Shown here piece by piece: positions 1-11,303 of a stretch of 64,000 bases of DNA. Position 1 is the first letter of the stretch. Every line of letters begins with the position of its first letter. This DNA is from a bacterium (GTDB lineage: Bacteria; Gemmatimonadota; Gemmatimonadetes; Gemmatimonadales; Gemmatimonadaceae), in NCBI GenBank assembly GCA_021813725.1, contig JAKAJN010000004.1, positions 1 through 64,000 on the forward strand, read 5' to 3'. The translations under genes were made by a program, and so were the position numbers. The notes under the pieces are model-generated. The model did no database searches, was not told where the DNA came from, and saw only the letters and a program-made list of their open reading frames with translations.

Positions 1-1800
<1,800 letters not shown>

Positions 1801-1834
1801 GCCAGTCTCCTGCGGCCCGAGCGGCCGACGAGGA

Positions 1835-2320
1835 TCAGAGGTGCGAACGGAACTCAGGAAAGGATTGCTGCAGGCGCGCGGCCAGTTCGGGCGCATCGCG
1901 CAACAGACGGAAATCCGAAAACTCAAAACCCGGCGCCACGGTGCAGCCCGCCAGCGTGTACTCGCCGGTGCAGCGCACGGCCTGCCAGCAACTGGCCGGG
2001 ACGACGCGCACCGGCGCGCTCGAGGCGCCCACCGGCCCAACGACCTCGGTGCGCGCTCGGGTCACGCCGGGGTCAAGCAAGTGCAGTTCGAGCGGCGCGC
2101 CCTCGTACCAGTGCCAGATCTCATCCGACGCGACGCGGTGCCACTTGTTCACATCCCCGCCGCGCAGGAGATAGAAGATGGTTGTCGCGGCCCAGCGCTC
2201 CGACCGGCCGTCGTCGGTGCGCACCATGCGCCGGGAGCGGAACAACTCGCGGTAGAAGCCGCCCTCGGGATGCGGCGCGAGCCCGAGCTCGCGCACCAGG
2301 TCGTCGGCGCGCGCGCTCAC
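1835..2320 (-). CDS. DUF985 cupin-fold protein
   Basis: A 161-residue single-domain protein. It opens with the family signature HPEGGFYRELFRS near residue 17, then a cupin barrel with WHRVASDEIWHWYEG and a second conserved segment around PGFEFSDFRLL. This matches the cupin_5/DUF985 family, whose members are small sugar- or metabolite-binding barrels of mostly unknown reaction. The start ATG overlaps the stop of the upstream terC-like gene by four bases (ATGA, 2317-2320), so the two are probably translationally coupled. No signal peptide is seen, so it should be cytoplasmic. Function beyond fold is not known. Confidence 0.9.
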   Translation of the reverse strand: MSARADDLVRELGLAPHPEGGFYRELFRSRRMVRTDDGRSERWAATTIFYLLRGGDVNKWHRVASDEIWHWYEGAPLELHLLDPGVTRARTEVVGPVGASSAPVRVVPASCWQAVRCTGEYTLAGCTVAPGFEFSDFRLLRDAPELAARLQQSFPEFRSHL

Positions 2321-3054
2321 GGCGTGCTCTGGTGCAGGCGCACGGCCGTCGCCCTGGCCCGCACCTTGATATTGATGAACTCGACGGCCACCGAGAACGC
2401 CATCGCGAAGTAGGTGTAGCCCTTCGGCACGTGATAGCCGAAGCCCTCGATGATCAGGTTGCCGCCGATCATCACCAAGAAGGCGAGTGCCAGTACCTTG
2501 ATGGTCGGGTGCCGGTCCACGAACTCGGAGATCGGTGTCGCGGCCCAGAGCATCACCATCAGCGCGAGGACGTTCGCGGCGATCATAATGCTGACGTTCT
2601 GCACCATCCCCACCGCGGTGATCACCGAGTCCACCGAGAAGACGATGTCAACCACCATGATCTGCGTGACGACCGCCCAGAGCGCCGCCTGCACCCTGGC
2701 CTCACGCTGGTGCTCCACCCCTTCGAGCTTGGAGTGAATCTCGAAGGTCGCCTTGCCGATCAGGAAGAGCCCGCCGACGATCAGGATGAGGTCGCGCCCC
2801 GAGATCTCGCGCCCCAGTGCCGTGAACAGGTTCCCCGTGAGCCCCATGATCCAGGTGATGCTCAACAGGAAGGCGACGCGCGTGACGAGGGCGCCGGTCA
2901 GCCCGAGCCGGCGCGCCTTCGCCTGCTCGCTCTTCGGCAGCTTGCCGGCGAGAATGGCGATGAAGATGACATTGTCGATGCCGAGCACGAGCTCGAGCGC
3001 CGTCAGCGTCACGAGACCGACCCACGCGTTGGGATCAGCGAGCCAAGTAAGCAT
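2317..3054 (-). CDS. TerC family integral membrane protein
   Basis: A 245-residue polytopic membrane protein with about seven hydrophobic segments. It carries the TerC signatures LVLGIDNVIFI (residues about 22-32) and VFSVDSVITAVGM (about 137-149), whose acidic residues in the membrane are characteristic. Family members are linked to manganese or calcium export, metalation of exported proteins and tellurium resistance. Length fits the short bacterial TerC form without CBS or CorC domains. It forms a two-gene unit with the DUF985 cupin gene through a 4-base overlap. The transported ion cannot be told from sequence. Confidence 0.93.
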   Translation of the reverse strand: MLTWLADPNAWVGLVTLTALELVLGIDNVIFIAILAGKLPKSEQAKARRLGLTGALVTRVAFLLSITWIMGLTGNLFTALGREISGRDLILIVGGLFLIGKATFEIHSKLEGVEHQREARVQAALWAVVTQIMVVDIVFSVDSVITAVGMVQNVSIMIAANVLALMVMLWAATPISEFVDRHPTIKVLALAFLVMIGGNLIIEGFGYHVPKGYTYFAMAFSVAVEFINIKVRARATAVRLHQSTP

Positions 3055-3118
3055 GTCTGTCGAAACGTGAGAGGTGAGTGGTTCGGCCTACTCCGGGCAT
3101 TCGTCTTCTGTCAGCCGT

Positions 3119-4159
3119 CTACCGCCGGTCGTCCGTCGTCGGTCGTCCGCCCGTCCACGTCACCGTCCACGTGCGGGTCGTCCCGGGTTCGATCCAATGG
3201 GCGCCGTTCCACGCGCCGAGCGCATCGCTGAGTGCGCCGGGCGCGCCAATGGCGGGCGCGAAGCCCAGATTGAAATACGGCGCCGGTTTCCGCCAGGGAA
3301 GCCACGACGTCCGCGGCAGCGGATTCCACCCGCCGGCATTGAGCCAGAGCCCGAGCTGCGGCACGTCGGCTGTCTTGACGACCGCCGCAATCTGCGCATC
3401 GCCCTCGCTGACGCGCAGCACGTGCTCGCCATCCGGCAGATCAATGTACAGCATGCAGGCGAATGGCTTCTTCCACGCGCGCGCCGGCGTTGAGAGGTCG
3501 AGCAGCTGCCCGCCGCTGCGCAGGCGCGGCCAGCGATGCTCCGCGCCCGCCCCCCCGAGGTCAACGCCATGCTCGGTCCAGACGCGCACCCGGGCTCCCT
3601 CTGGCAACTCAAGCCGCGTCTCGCCTCGCAGCGGCAGCAACGGATGCGCCGACCACAGAAATGGGATCTTGAGCTCGCCGACGTTGGTGACGGCGTAGTC
3701 GCAGCGCACTTCGCCCTGCGGCGTCACGGTCAGCGTCCGCTCGAATTGATAGGGGAGGCACTCCCCGGTCCAGACGAGGTGGGCACGGTGACCGTCCTGT
3801 CCCGTGACGAGCGTCAGCACGGGCCGCTGCGACCACAGCTCACCGTGATCCGGGAGTTCGCGCCCCCCGGCACCACGCACGATCGATGGCAGGGCGCACG
3901 GCGTCACGGAGGGGAAGCACTCGTCGAAGCCGCCGCTGTCGGCCGTCAGCGGATACGATGCGCCGGCGACTGGGACCCGGAACGGCAACTGCGCATTGTG
4001 CCACAGCCACTGGCGGTCATCAAACCAGAGCTCCGTGATCTTGCCGCCGAGCGCGGGGACGAGCACGGCACGGGCGTGCCCCCCGCGCAGCTCCACGCTG
4101 CCGAACGCTGATGCGGTCGTCGGTTCGGCCACCGGCCTACGAGAGGGCGCTGAGGTCAA
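3119..4159 (-). CDS. Galactose mutarotase-like (aldose 1-epimerase fold) protein
   Basis: A 346-residue soluble protein with a beta-sandwich pattern like aldose 1-epimerases. It has an N-terminal LVPALGGKITELWF segment, a central SAHPLLPLRGETRLELPEG block with a conserved His, and a C-terminal LNAGGWNP region. The classical Glu/His catalytic set was not placed with certainty, so activity on sugars is inferred from fold only. The start overlaps the end of ispH by 23 bases; a slightly later start is possible. The last nine residues (TTDDRR end) are encoded by a low-complexity GTC-rich repeat, so the true C-terminus has probably drifted. Cytoplasmic by lack of signal peptide. Confidence 0.75.
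   Translation of the reverse strand: MTSAPSRRPVAEPTTASAFGSVELRGGHARAVLVPALGGKITELWFDDRQWLWHNAQLPFRVPVAGASYPLTADSGGFDECFPSVTPCALPSIVRGAGGRELPDHGELWSQRPVLTLVTGQDGHRAHLVWTGECLPYQFERTLTVTPQGEVRCDYAVTNVGELKIPFLWSAHPLLPLRGETRLELPEGARVRVWTEHGVDLGGAGAEHRWPRLRSGGQLLDLSTPARAWKKPFACMLYIDLPDGEHVLRVSEGDAQIAAVVKTADVPQLGLWLNAGGWNPLPRTSWLPWRKPAPYFNLGFAPAIGAPGALSDALGAWNGAHWIEPGTTRTWTVTWTGGRPTTDDRR
3122..3156. repeat. Low-complexity CGTC/GGTCGTC tandem repeat
   Basis: A run of imperfect GGTCGTCC units at the 3' end of the mutarotase-like gene. It encodes that gene's last residues and resembles the GACGGGA heptamer arrays elsewhere in the window in being short, purine/pyrimidine biased and placed at a gene end. 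Confidence 0.5.
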
Positions 4160-5345
4160 TGCCCCGGGTGGCGAACACGCGGGCGACGGCGTCGCCGATC
4201 TTGTTGTTCGGCGTGCTGGCCCCGGCGGTCAGCCCCACGGACATCGGACCGTTTCCGAGCCAGTCGGCGCTCTCCACCTTCTCGCCCGACACCGGGTCGC
4301 GCGCCCGAATGGTGCCGCCCTCGGGGTCAATGCAGAGCGCGTCTTCCACGTGGTAGGTGCGCACCCGCTCGGCGCAGAGCGCGGCCAGCGAGATCGTGTT
4401 GCTCGAATTGTAGCCGCCAATCACGAGCATCACGTCGGGCGCCTCCTGCAGCAGCGCGTTCACCGCGTCTTGGCGGTCCTGCGTGGCGCTGCAGATCGTG
4501 TCGAACGTGCGGAAGTTCGCTGCCCGATAGGCGTCGCCGCGGGCGACGGACATCGCGGTGCCGACGAACTCGCCAATTGCAAGCGACTCGCGGGCCAGCA
4601 TCGTGGTCTGATTGGCCACACCGATTCGCGCCAGATGCACGTCGGGGTCGAAGTGCGCGCTCGCCGCCTTGCCGTAGCGCGCCAGGAAGGCGGCGCGGTC
4701 GCCGCGCCCGGCGACGTATTCCGTGACGTCGCGGGCCTCGTCCATGTTGCGCACCACGAGGTAGGTGCCGCCCGGAAACTTCTCCACTTGCGAGGCGGTG
4801 GCTCGCGTCTCCTCGTGGTAGTACTTGCCGTGGATGAGCGCCGTGAAGCCGTCGCGTGCGTACGCCTCGACCCGCTTCCAGACATTCAGGACCGAGCCGC
4901 ACGTGGTGTCCACGACGACGCACCCCTTCTCGCGCAGCGTCTGGAAGTCCCCGATCGTCACGCCGAACGCGGGGAGGATCACCACATCGTCGGCCTTGAC
5001 GGTCGAGTAGTCGAAACCCTCCGGACCGGGGAGCATGATCTCGATCCCCATCTCCTGCAGGCGCTGGTTCACGTGCGGGTTGTGGATGATCTCACCCACG
5101 AGAAAGACGCGCCGGTCGGGGAACTTGTGGCGCGTCTGGTATGCATACTCCACGGCGCGTTCCACGCCATAGCAGAAGCCAAACTCCCGGGCGAGACGCA
5201 CGGTCAGGTCGCCCACGGTCAACTGGTAGTCCCGCGCCCGCAGCAGGTCCACCACGCGGCCGGTGTAGTCGGCGGACAGCGTCGCCTCCACGTCCTGCTT
5301 GAGGCCAAAGCCCTTGCGGAAGTAGGTGGCGTCGGGGGCGTTCAT
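4137..5345 (-). CDS. ispH: 4-hydroxy-3-methylbut-2-enyl diphosphate reductase
   Basis: A 402-residue protein of the long IspH type found in cyanobacteria and plants. It catalyses the last step of the MEP isoprenoid pathway, reducing HMBPP to IPP and DMAPP with a 4Fe-4S cluster. The three cluster cysteines are visible in FGFCYGVERA (about residue 58), VVDTTCGS (about 149) and ICSATQDRQ (about 285). The substrate-binding His and the TxxC region are in place, and the SxN motif near GGYNSSNT is typical. ATG at 5345; sthA starts divergently 50 bases away, so the two share a short promoter region. Assignment is secure. Confidence 0.96.
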   Translation of the reverse strand: MNAPDATYFRKGFGLKQDVEATLSADYTGRVVDLLRARDYQLTVGDLTVRLAREFGFCYGVERAVEYAYQTRHKFPDRRVFLVGEIIHNPHVNQRLQEMGIEIMLPGPEGFDYSTVKADDVVILPAFGVTIGDFQTLREKGCVVVDTTCGSVLNVWKRVEAYARDGFTALIHGKYYHEETRATASQVEKFPGGTYLVVRNMDEARDVTEYVAGRGDRAAFLARYGKAASAHFDPDVHLARIGVANQTTMLARESLAIGEFVGTAMSVARGDAYRAANFRTFDTICSATQDRQDAVNALLQEAPDVMLVIGGYNSSNTISLAALCAERVRTYHVEDALCIDPEGGTIRARDPVSGEKVESADWLGNGPMSVGLTAGASTPNNKIGDAVARVFATRGIDLSALS

Positions 5346-5395
5346 GCACGAAATCTAGTGGACACCAAGCGGTTCCGGGGGCTAGTCTCTAGGGA

Positions 5396-6832
5396 ATGAC
5401 GGAGCACTTCGATCTTGTGGTGGTGGGCGCCGGCCCGGCAGGCGAGAAGGGGGCGGCGCAGGCGGCCTATTTTGGCAAGAAGGTCTGCCTCATTGAACGC
5501 GCGCCCAAGCCGGGCGGCGCCGCGGTCAACATCGGCACGATCCCATCCAATACGCTGCGCGAATCCGCGGTCCTTCTCTCCGGACTCCGGCGGAAGGGAC
5601 TGTACGGTGTCGAATTCCACGTGCAGCCCGACCTCTCGGTCGCCGACTTCATGCAGCGCGAGCGCCAGGTCATCGAAGGGGCGTGGCGAGAGATCGAGGA
5701 GAACATCGCGCGGCACGACATCACCGTCGTGCAGGGCAACGCGCGTTTCACGGGCCCGCAGGCACTCGAGGTCACGCGACACGGACAGCCGCCGCGCAGC
5801 ATCTCCGGTGACATCTTCCTCGTCGCCACCGGCTCGCGTCCGTGGCGTCCAGCGCACGTGCCATTCGATGGCGCGGTCATCATTGACAGCGCCGGCGTGC
5901 TGACGATGCCGGCCATTCCGCCACGCCTCATCCTCATCGGTGGCGGCACCATTGGCTGTACCTACGCCTGCATCTTCGCCGCCCTCGGCGCACAGGTGAC
6001 CATCGTCACCGCGCGGGACCGCCTGCTGGCGCAGTTCGAGCACGAGGTCGGCGATGCCCTGCGGCAGGAGATGACGCGCCGCCTCGGGGTGCACGTGCAC
6101 CTCGGCGTGGACGTCACGCGCATGGACGTGCAGGGCGGCCTCGGCTACGTGACCATTGCCGACGGCACCACGCTCGTGGCCGAAGGCGTCGTCTACTGCG
6201 CCGGGCGCGAGGGGACGACGGCGGAACTGGGACTGGAGAACGCGGGTGTGGCAACGACATCCCGCGGGTTCGTCACGGTGGACGACAAGTACCGGACGAG
6301 CACCACGCACATCTACGCCGCCGGAGATGTCATCGGCTCCCCCGGCCGCGCATCGGTGGCGATGGAGCAGGCGCGCGTGGCGATGTGCCACGCCTTTGGC
6401 CTCCGCTACAAGCAGGCCGTGGCGTCGGTCGTTCCGTACGGCGTGTGGACGATTCCCGAGGTGGCAAGCGTTGGGCTTTCCGAGTCGGAGGCGCGGGCCC
6501 GCGGCATCGCGTGCGAGATTGGCCGCGCCGAACTCGCCCACAACGCGCGCGGACAAATCCTTGGCGAGACCGCGGGCTTTGTGAAACTCGTCTTCAACGC
6601 CGAAGACCAGCGGCTGCTTGGCGCCACCATCGTCGGCGAAGGGGCATGCGAAATCATTCACGTCCCGAGCGCCGTGCTCGCCCACGGCGGGACGCTGGAC
6701 TACTTCATCCAGGCTGTCTTCGGTTACCCGACGCTCACCGATGCCTTCAAGTACGCGGCGTACGACGGCCTGCAGCGTCTGCAGCGGCGCATCGGGGCAT
6801 CGGGCGGACTGGCGGCGGGACCGACCGCCTGA
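5396..6832 (+). CDS. sthA: Si-specific soluble NAD(P)(+) transhydrogenase
   Basis: A 478-residue two-dinucleotide-binding flavoprotein. It has an N-terminal FAD motif VVVGAGPAGEKGA (residues about 7-19), the SthA signature GGAAVNIGTIPSNTLRE in place of the redox-active CxxxxC of lipoamide dehydrogenases, a second GGGTIGCTYA nucleotide site near 183, and a C-terminal dimerisation domain. The enzyme moves hydride between NADH and NADP pools in the cytoplasm. The missing disulfide cysteines separate it from Lpd and mercuric reductase. It stands alone, divergent from ispH and convergent with the thioesterase gene. Confidence 0.95.
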   Translation: MTEHFDLVVVGAGPAGEKGAAQAAYFGKKVCLIERAPKPGGAAVNIGTIPSNTLRESAVLLSGLRRKGLYGVEFHVQPDLSVADFMQRERQVIEGAWREIEENIARHDITVVQGNARFTGPQALEVTRHGQPPRSISGDIFLVATGSRPWRPAHVPFDGAVIIDSAGVLTMPAIPPRLILIGGGTIGCTYACIFAALGAQVTIVTARDRLLAQFEHEVGDALRQEMTRRLGVHVHLGVDVTRMDVQGGLGYVTIADGTTLVAEGVVYCAGREGTTAELGLENAGVATTSRGFVTVDDKYRTSTTHIYAAGDVIGSPGRASVAMEQARVAMCHAFGLRYKQAVASVVPYGVWTIPEVASVGLSESEARARGIACEIGRAELAHNARGQILGETAGFVKLVFNAEDQRLLGATIVGEGACEIIHVPSAVLAHGGTLDYFIQAVFGYPTLTDAFKYAAYDGLQRLQRRIGASGGLAAGPTA

Positions 6833-6835
6833 CGA

Positions 6836-7255
6836 CTACGCGCCCTCGGTGAACGGCGCGATCTTTTCGCGCACGTCGTCGGGCAGCGGGTATTTCATCA
6901 TCGTGTCCTTGTGCACGCAGACGACGGTCAGCGTTCCCGAGGCGCGGTGCGCCCGGTCGCCGGCGCGATAGACCTCGAAGCGCATCGTGAGCGACGTCTG
7001 TCCGACGCGCGAGAACCACGATTCAATGTCGACGAGCTCGTCCATTTCCGCCGGCGAATGAAACTCCACCTGCAGGGCCTTGCGCGGCAGCCAGACGCCG
7101 CCCGTCTTGCGCAACGTTTCATACGGCAGACCGCAGGCGCGGAACATCTCGTGCTCGGCCACTTCGAAGAGACGCAGGTACGTGCTGTAGTGGATGATGC
7201 CGAGAGGGTCGCAGTCGGACCAGCGGACGCGGTCGGTGATATGAAAGCGGGACAT
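6836..7255 (-). CDS. Acyl-CoA thioesterase, 4HBT hot-dog fold
   Basis: A 139-residue hot-dog thioesterase. The motif RWSDCDPLGIIHYSTYLRLFE near residues 11-31 matches the 4-hydroxybenzoyl-CoA thioesterase/YbgC active site with its catalytic Asp in DPLG. It should hydrolyse acyl-CoA esters in the cytoplasm; chain specificity is unknown. Its stop lies three bases from the sthA stop in convergent orientation. The yjjX gene is immediately upstream on the same strand (6 bases), which suggests a two-gene transcript. Confidence 0.9.
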   Translation of the reverse strand: MSRFHITDRVRWSDCDPLGIIHYSTYLRLFEVAEHEMFRACGLPYETLRKTGGVWLPRKALQVEFHSPAEMDELVDIESWFSRVGQTSLTMRFEVYRAGDRAHRASGTLTVVCVHKDTMMKYPLPDDVREKIAPFTEGA

Positions 7256-7261
7256 TCGTGG

Positions 7262-7804
7262 TTAATGGGAGTAGGTGTCGTGTCCAAGCACCGGTGCCAG
7301 CGCATACGACAGGATTGTCTCGTACGCGTCCTGTCGGTTGACGAGCCCTTCGGTCAGCACGCCCACGGCGCCAGCGCCATGCTTGATGTTCGAGGTCCCC
7401 ATCAACTGATCAATGGCGTGCCCCAGTTCGACGCCGCGGCGAATCAGCGCGGCCACGGCATCGGGGAGTGGCATCGAGAGCGAGCCGCCCGCGTGCGCTT
7501 CTCCGGTGCGTGTGACCACCACCGCCCAGGCGCAGGTGCGCATGCCGCCCGCGGCGTCCACCACGCCGCCCTCGATGCCAACGCCGAGGTCCGCATCGAG
7601 CGCCGCGCGGGCCGCGTGGGCACGATTCGTCGCGCCTTCGATGGTCTGCGCATCGCCAATCGGTTGATCAGGGACGCGCGATGCGACCGCGATGCCATCC
7701 ACGTGCGTGCGCGGCTCGAGGCGCTGGAAGACGGCGCGCACGGCAGCGAGCTTCACGGGATTGGTGGACCCGACGGCCACGCGGTGGATGTTCGAGAGCG
7801 GCAC
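7262..7804 (-). CDS. yjjX: Inosine/xanthosine triphosphatase (YjjX family)
   Basis: A 180-residue protein starting at GTG 7804, chosen because the family begins with the strand leading to VGSTNPVKLAAVRAVF and because a divergent gene starts at 7826. The conserved segments GIEGGVVDA and GTSNIKHGAGAVG follow. YjjX hydrolyses ITP and XTP to keep deaminated purines out of nucleic acids. The frame runs open further upstream but that part lies over the neighbouring gene and has no family similarity. Only 21 bases separate it from the divergent CGNR gene. Confidence 0.9.
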   Translation of the reverse strand: MPLSNIHRVAVGSTNPVKLAAVRAVFQRLEPRTHVDGIAVASRVPDQPIGDAQTIEGATNRAHAARAALDADLGVGIEGGVVDAAGGMRTCAWAVVVTRTGEAHAGGSLSMPLPDAVAALIRRGVELGHAIDQLMGTSNIKHGAGAVGVLTEGLVNRQDAYETILSYALAPVLGHDTYSH

Positions 7805-7825
7805 GCGGTGTAAGTTAGGCGCACG

Positions 7826-8455
7826 ATGCCACGCGCGAGAACCCCGTTCGCCGCCGGCCGGCTCTGGCTCGACTTCGTCAACTCCGACGAGGCGCCGCGC
7901 CATCAGCAGGGCGACGCGTTGGCGTCCTTCGACGGCTATCTCGGCTGGCTCGAGGGAGCGGGACTCGTGGACGCGGCGCGGCGGGCGGCACTTCAGCGCC
8001 GCGCCGTCGAGCAGCCGGCCAGCGCCACGGCGGCCCTGCACGAAGCCCGCCGCATTCGCAGCGCCCTGCGGCCGCTCGCGGAACGCGGCCGACAGGCCGC
8101 CGAACGCGTGAGGCAGGCCGCCGTGCTCGAGATCAATCGCGTGCTCGGCCGCTCCACCGGCGTGCGCCGCATCGAACACGACCCGCGCGACGGGTCATTC
8201 TCGCGCGCCTTCCTCTCGACGGGTGATGCGTTCGCCGCGCTCGTCATCCCCGTGGTGGAGAGCGCCGCCGATGCGCTCGTCACGGGCGAACTCGCGCGCG
8301 TGCGCCGCTGTGCGGCCGAGCCAACCTGTCCGCGCGTCTTTCTCGACACGAGTCGGGGCGGACACCGCCGCTGGTGCGACATGCGCTCGTGCGGCAACCG
8401 GGCGAAGGCCACACGGCATCGCGCGACGATCCAGGATCGCCGCCATCGCGGATAG
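7826..8455 (+). CDS. ABATE-type protein with CGNR zinc finger
   Basis: A 209-residue protein. The C-terminal CGNR zinc finger is clear: paired Cys around CAAEPTCPRVFLDTS and the signature RRWCDMRSCGNRAKATRHR near residues 180-200. The N-terminal part (LWLDFVNSDE onward) is the ABATE-like domain usual in this family. Members are probable stress-related transcription regulators, often next to transporters or enzymes; here the divergent neighbour is yjjX. DNA binding is inferred from family, not shown. Regulation unknown. Confidence 0.88.
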   Translation: MPRARTPFAAGRLWLDFVNSDEAPRHQQGDALASFDGYLGWLEGAGLVDAARRAALQRRAVEQPASATAALHEARRIRSALRPLAERGRQAAERVRQAAVLEINRVLGRSTGVRRIEHDPRDGSFSRAFLSTGDAFAALVIPVVESAADALVTGELARVRRCAAEPTCPRVFLDTSRGGHRRWCDMRSCGNRAKATRHRATIQDRRHRG

Positions 8456-8505
8456 GTCGAAGCGGAGCGCGCGTACGCCGCGGCCTCGCGCCGGGCGTGA
8501 TGACG

Positions 8506-11151
8506 CTATCGCCCCCGTCGCTTCCCTCGACCGGACGGCGAACCGGGCCGGTGACGGCCGGCCCCCGTCGCATCGCCACCCGAGGGCCCCTTCCATGGCC
8601 TGCCCCCGGACTTTTCGCGATCGTCGCCGCGCGCGTTGCCGCCGCGCCCTGCAAACCCGCCGCCTCCGCGCGGTCCGCGCGGTCCGCCGTCGCGTCCGAA
8701 TCCTCGGTCGCCATTCCTGTTGCGCGCCGGCGCTGCGTCACGCTCATCGTCGGTGAATGGATCGTCGAGCCGGTCCTGCAGCTCCGCGAGGTTCGACGCC
8801 TTGACGGCGCCGCGTGCGCCGCGGGTCACCACGAAGCGCAACGGACGGTCGAGCACCGGAAGCTCTTCCTCGACGAGCGTACGGGCGATCTTCTCCGGAA
8901 TGCGCAGTCGTGCCACGCCGGTGACGTCCGTCGCCGTCTCCTCGACCTCGTAGTCGACGGTCACGGTGCGATCGCGAATCTCCACGGCTCCCGGAAGCGA
9001 CTGCAGCCGCACTCGCTCCGAGCGCGGAACAAAATCGTCGGGCTCCAGCAGCGCGCGCGCCGCGCGCCATTCCTGGATGTCGCGCACGCCGGCAATGGCG
9101 CGCTCATACCAGGCGGTCAACTCCGCCAACCCGAGCCGTGGCGTTGCGCCGCCGCTGCGCCGATATGCCTCGCGCACTTCCTCGATCGCTTGCCGGTTGC
9201 GCTGCACCGATTGATGGTACGCCTCGCCGCGCGCCATTGCCTCCGCGAGGACGCGGCGCGCCTCGACCTCGAGTCCCGGCGGGAACTCACGGACCGGCTC
9301 GCGTTCGCGCGAAAGGTCGAACCCGAAGAAGGTCACGCGTCGCTCGAGCGCGAGCGGTGACTGCTTGTGCCTGCCGTCGAACGTCAGCGCCGGCGGATGG
9401 GCCGTCGCGTGTCGGCGCACGAGATCCTTGGAGAGCTGTGTCCCCTCGATTGCGGCCCGCGGTACGCCCCAGCGGTCGGCGAAGTAGCGCAGGGTACCGG
9501 CGATCGCCCCCCACGTGCCGCAGACGCTGGTCTTCGATACCCGCGCCTCGTCGCCCGACGCGGTGAGCTCGTCCATGACCAGGTCAAAGGGCATCACCTC
9601 GGCGAGGAGCGCGCGGAACCGGCGGTCAATCTCGGGCGAGACGGCCGGCATGCGCGACGGCAGGGCAAGCCCGACTGCGCGGTAGATGCTCGCCATCGCG
9701 AGCGCCGCATCCTCGAGCGATTTCACCAGCACGCCACGGCGCTCGGCCCACGTCCCCACGCTTTCGTCGAAGAGCTGGCGCGGCAGACCGTAGACATCGC
9801 CCAGGAAGCCGCATCGCGTGTACGCCTCGGCGTAGACGTTGTACGACGTCAGGTGGTCGCTGCCGGGAACGATGAGCCCCGAGAGATCGCGGTCATCGCG
9901 CGTCATGCGGTGGAGGCTCTCGATGCTCGCCATCACCGCCACGTACGGCAGCAGTTCGTCGTCGCAGTGCACGAGCAGTTCCGCCCACGGGCGGTCCACC
10001 GGCATCGCTTCCACCTTGGCACCGTACGTCGTGAGCCGGCCGTCAGCGACGATGCCGCGCTCTTCGAGGAAGCCGAGGGCGCGGCGATAGCTCACGCGAT
10101 CGAGCGGTACGGGCAGGTCGAGTTCGTCGGCACGCACGCCGAGAGCGGCGCAGGTGAGCGCCACCCGCTCGCTGTCGCCGGCCAATTGGAACTCCGGCTC
10201 GGTGGGCTGCAACGCCTCGAACTGGATGTCCCGGTCGCTGAGGATGAAGACGCGTCCACCGCGCACGCGACCGTGCACGCGCCCCGCCATCTGGAGAATC
10301 TCGTTGGCGCCGAGGTGCAGGCGGGTGAGCACGTTCTTGCCACGCTCGACGAGGTTCGTGAAGCGCGTGTCGTCAATGATCACCGTGTCGAGCCCCTGCA
10401 CGTTCAGGGCGCTCTGCCCGGCGGCGGTCATGGCGAGCAGGAATGGCTTCGCTTCCTCTCCCTCGAGGAACGGCCGGATGACGCGGATCGGCTCGCCCCC
10501 GTGATAGAAGGCGACGTTCATGCGCGGAAAGCGGCTCTGCACCATCGCCGCCGCCTGCTCCACGCCGGCGCGCGTGGGCAGGAAGACCCCCACCCCGCGA
10601 CGTTCCTTGAAGACGCGGTTGAGGAACCGGTCGTCGAGGAAGTCGAGCGGCTTCTGGCGCACCACTTCCACATCGGCCGCCTTTGCGGGGTCGAAAGCGC
10701 TGCTCTCAATTACCTCTGCCGCGTTCAGATAGCGGGCGTAGAACGCCGGATCCACGGTGGCGGAGAGCCAGACGTAGCGGCAGCCCACCCGCTTGCCGAG
10801 TGCGAGGCACAGTTCGAGCTCGGCGGAGGTCTGGTGGATCTCGTCCACGACCAGCGTGTCCTGCGGTCGGATGTCGCCATCCTGGAACCAGCGCCGCGCG
10901 ATGCCGGTGGTGACGATGACCACGTTCCACGTCGGCGTCTCCGGCGTCGCCTCGCGTTCGCGGTTGATGACGCCCACGCGCAGGTCATCGGTGGCGAGCA
11001 TCACGTGCGCGATGGGCTTGATGCTCAACGTCTTGCCGGTTCCCGTGCCCGCCACGATGCCGAACCCCGGGCGCCGTCCGTCGTGCAGGCCCTCGCGGGT
11101 CAACCGGTCGGCGAGGGCGCGCAGGCGTTCGCCCTGGTGCTTCCAGAGCAC
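8506..11151 (-). CDS. DEAH-type superfamily 2 helicase with RGG-rich tail
   Basis: An 881-residue helicase counted from GTG 11151. Walker A is GIVAGTGTGKT (about residue 35), the DEAH box reads VVDEIHQTS, motif III is SATVD, and the helicase C-terminal domain has QMAGRVHGR. A large unknown middle region follows, then a glycine/arginine-rich tail (GGPRGPRGGGGFAG and similar) that suggests RNA binding. The frame stays open to 11389 and reads convincingly coding (VTDPYLPRD, GGRIIVIAPTRAACET), but contains no ATG, GTG or TTG before 11151; the real start may be a CTG near 11295. It follows the small exported protein gene on the same strand. RNA helicase role is inferred. Confidence 0.88.
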   Translation of the reverse strand: MLWKHQGERLRALADRLTREGLHDGRRPGFGIVAGTGTGKTLSIKPIAHVMLATDDLRVGVINREREATPETPTWNVVIVTTGIARRWFQDGDIRPQDTLVVDEIHQTSAELELCLALGKRVGCRYVWLSATVDPAFYARYLNAAEVIESSAFDPAKAADVEVVRQKPLDFLDDRFLNRVFKERRGVGVFLPTRAGVEQAAAMVQSRFPRMNVAFYHGGEPIRVIRPFLEGEEAKPFLLAMTAAGQSALNVQGLDTVIIDDTRFTNLVERGKNVLTRLHLGANEILQMAGRVHGRVRGGRVFILSDRDIQFEALQPTEPEFQLAGDSERVALTCAALGVRADELDLPVPLDRVSYRRALGFLEERGIVADGRLTTYGAKVEAMPVDRPWAELLVHCDDELLPYVAVMASIESLHRMTRDDRDLSGLIVPGSDHLTSYNVYAEAYTRCGFLGDVYGLPRQLFDESVGTWAERRGVLVKSLEDAALAMASIYRAVGLALPSRMPAVSPEIDRRFRALLAEVMPFDLVMDELTASGDEARVSKTSVCGTWGAIAGTLRYFADRWGVPRAAIEGTQLSKDLVRRHATAHPPALTFDGRHKQSPLALERRVTFFGFDLSREREPVREFPPGLEVEARRVLAEAMARGEAYHQSVQRNRQAIEEVREAYRRSGGATPRLGLAELTAWYERAIAGVRDIQEWRAARALLEPDDFVPRSERVRLQSLPGAVEIRDRTVTVDYEVEETATDVTGVARLRIPEKIARTLVEEELPVLDRPLRFVVTRGARGAVKASNLAELQDRLDDPFTDDERDAAPARNRNGDRGFGRDGGPRGPRGGGGFAGRGGNARGDDREKSGGRPWKGPSGGDATGAGRHRPGSPSGRGKRRGR

Positions 11152-11303
11152 CGTCTCGATGTCGAGCGTGAAGGCCAGTTCGATCGTCTCGCACGCCGCG
11201 CGCGTGGGAGCGATGACGATGATGCGTCCCCCGGTCCCGCTGCGGACGAAGTGTTCGTGATCGCGCGGGAGGTACGGGTCGGTGACGGGGCGCAGGGGCT
11301 GGC

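Noticed and set aside
3180-3196. GGGTTCGATCC, a tRNA T-loop-like sequence
   Set aside because: It is inside the mutarotase-like gene and no acceptor, D or anticodon arms surround it.
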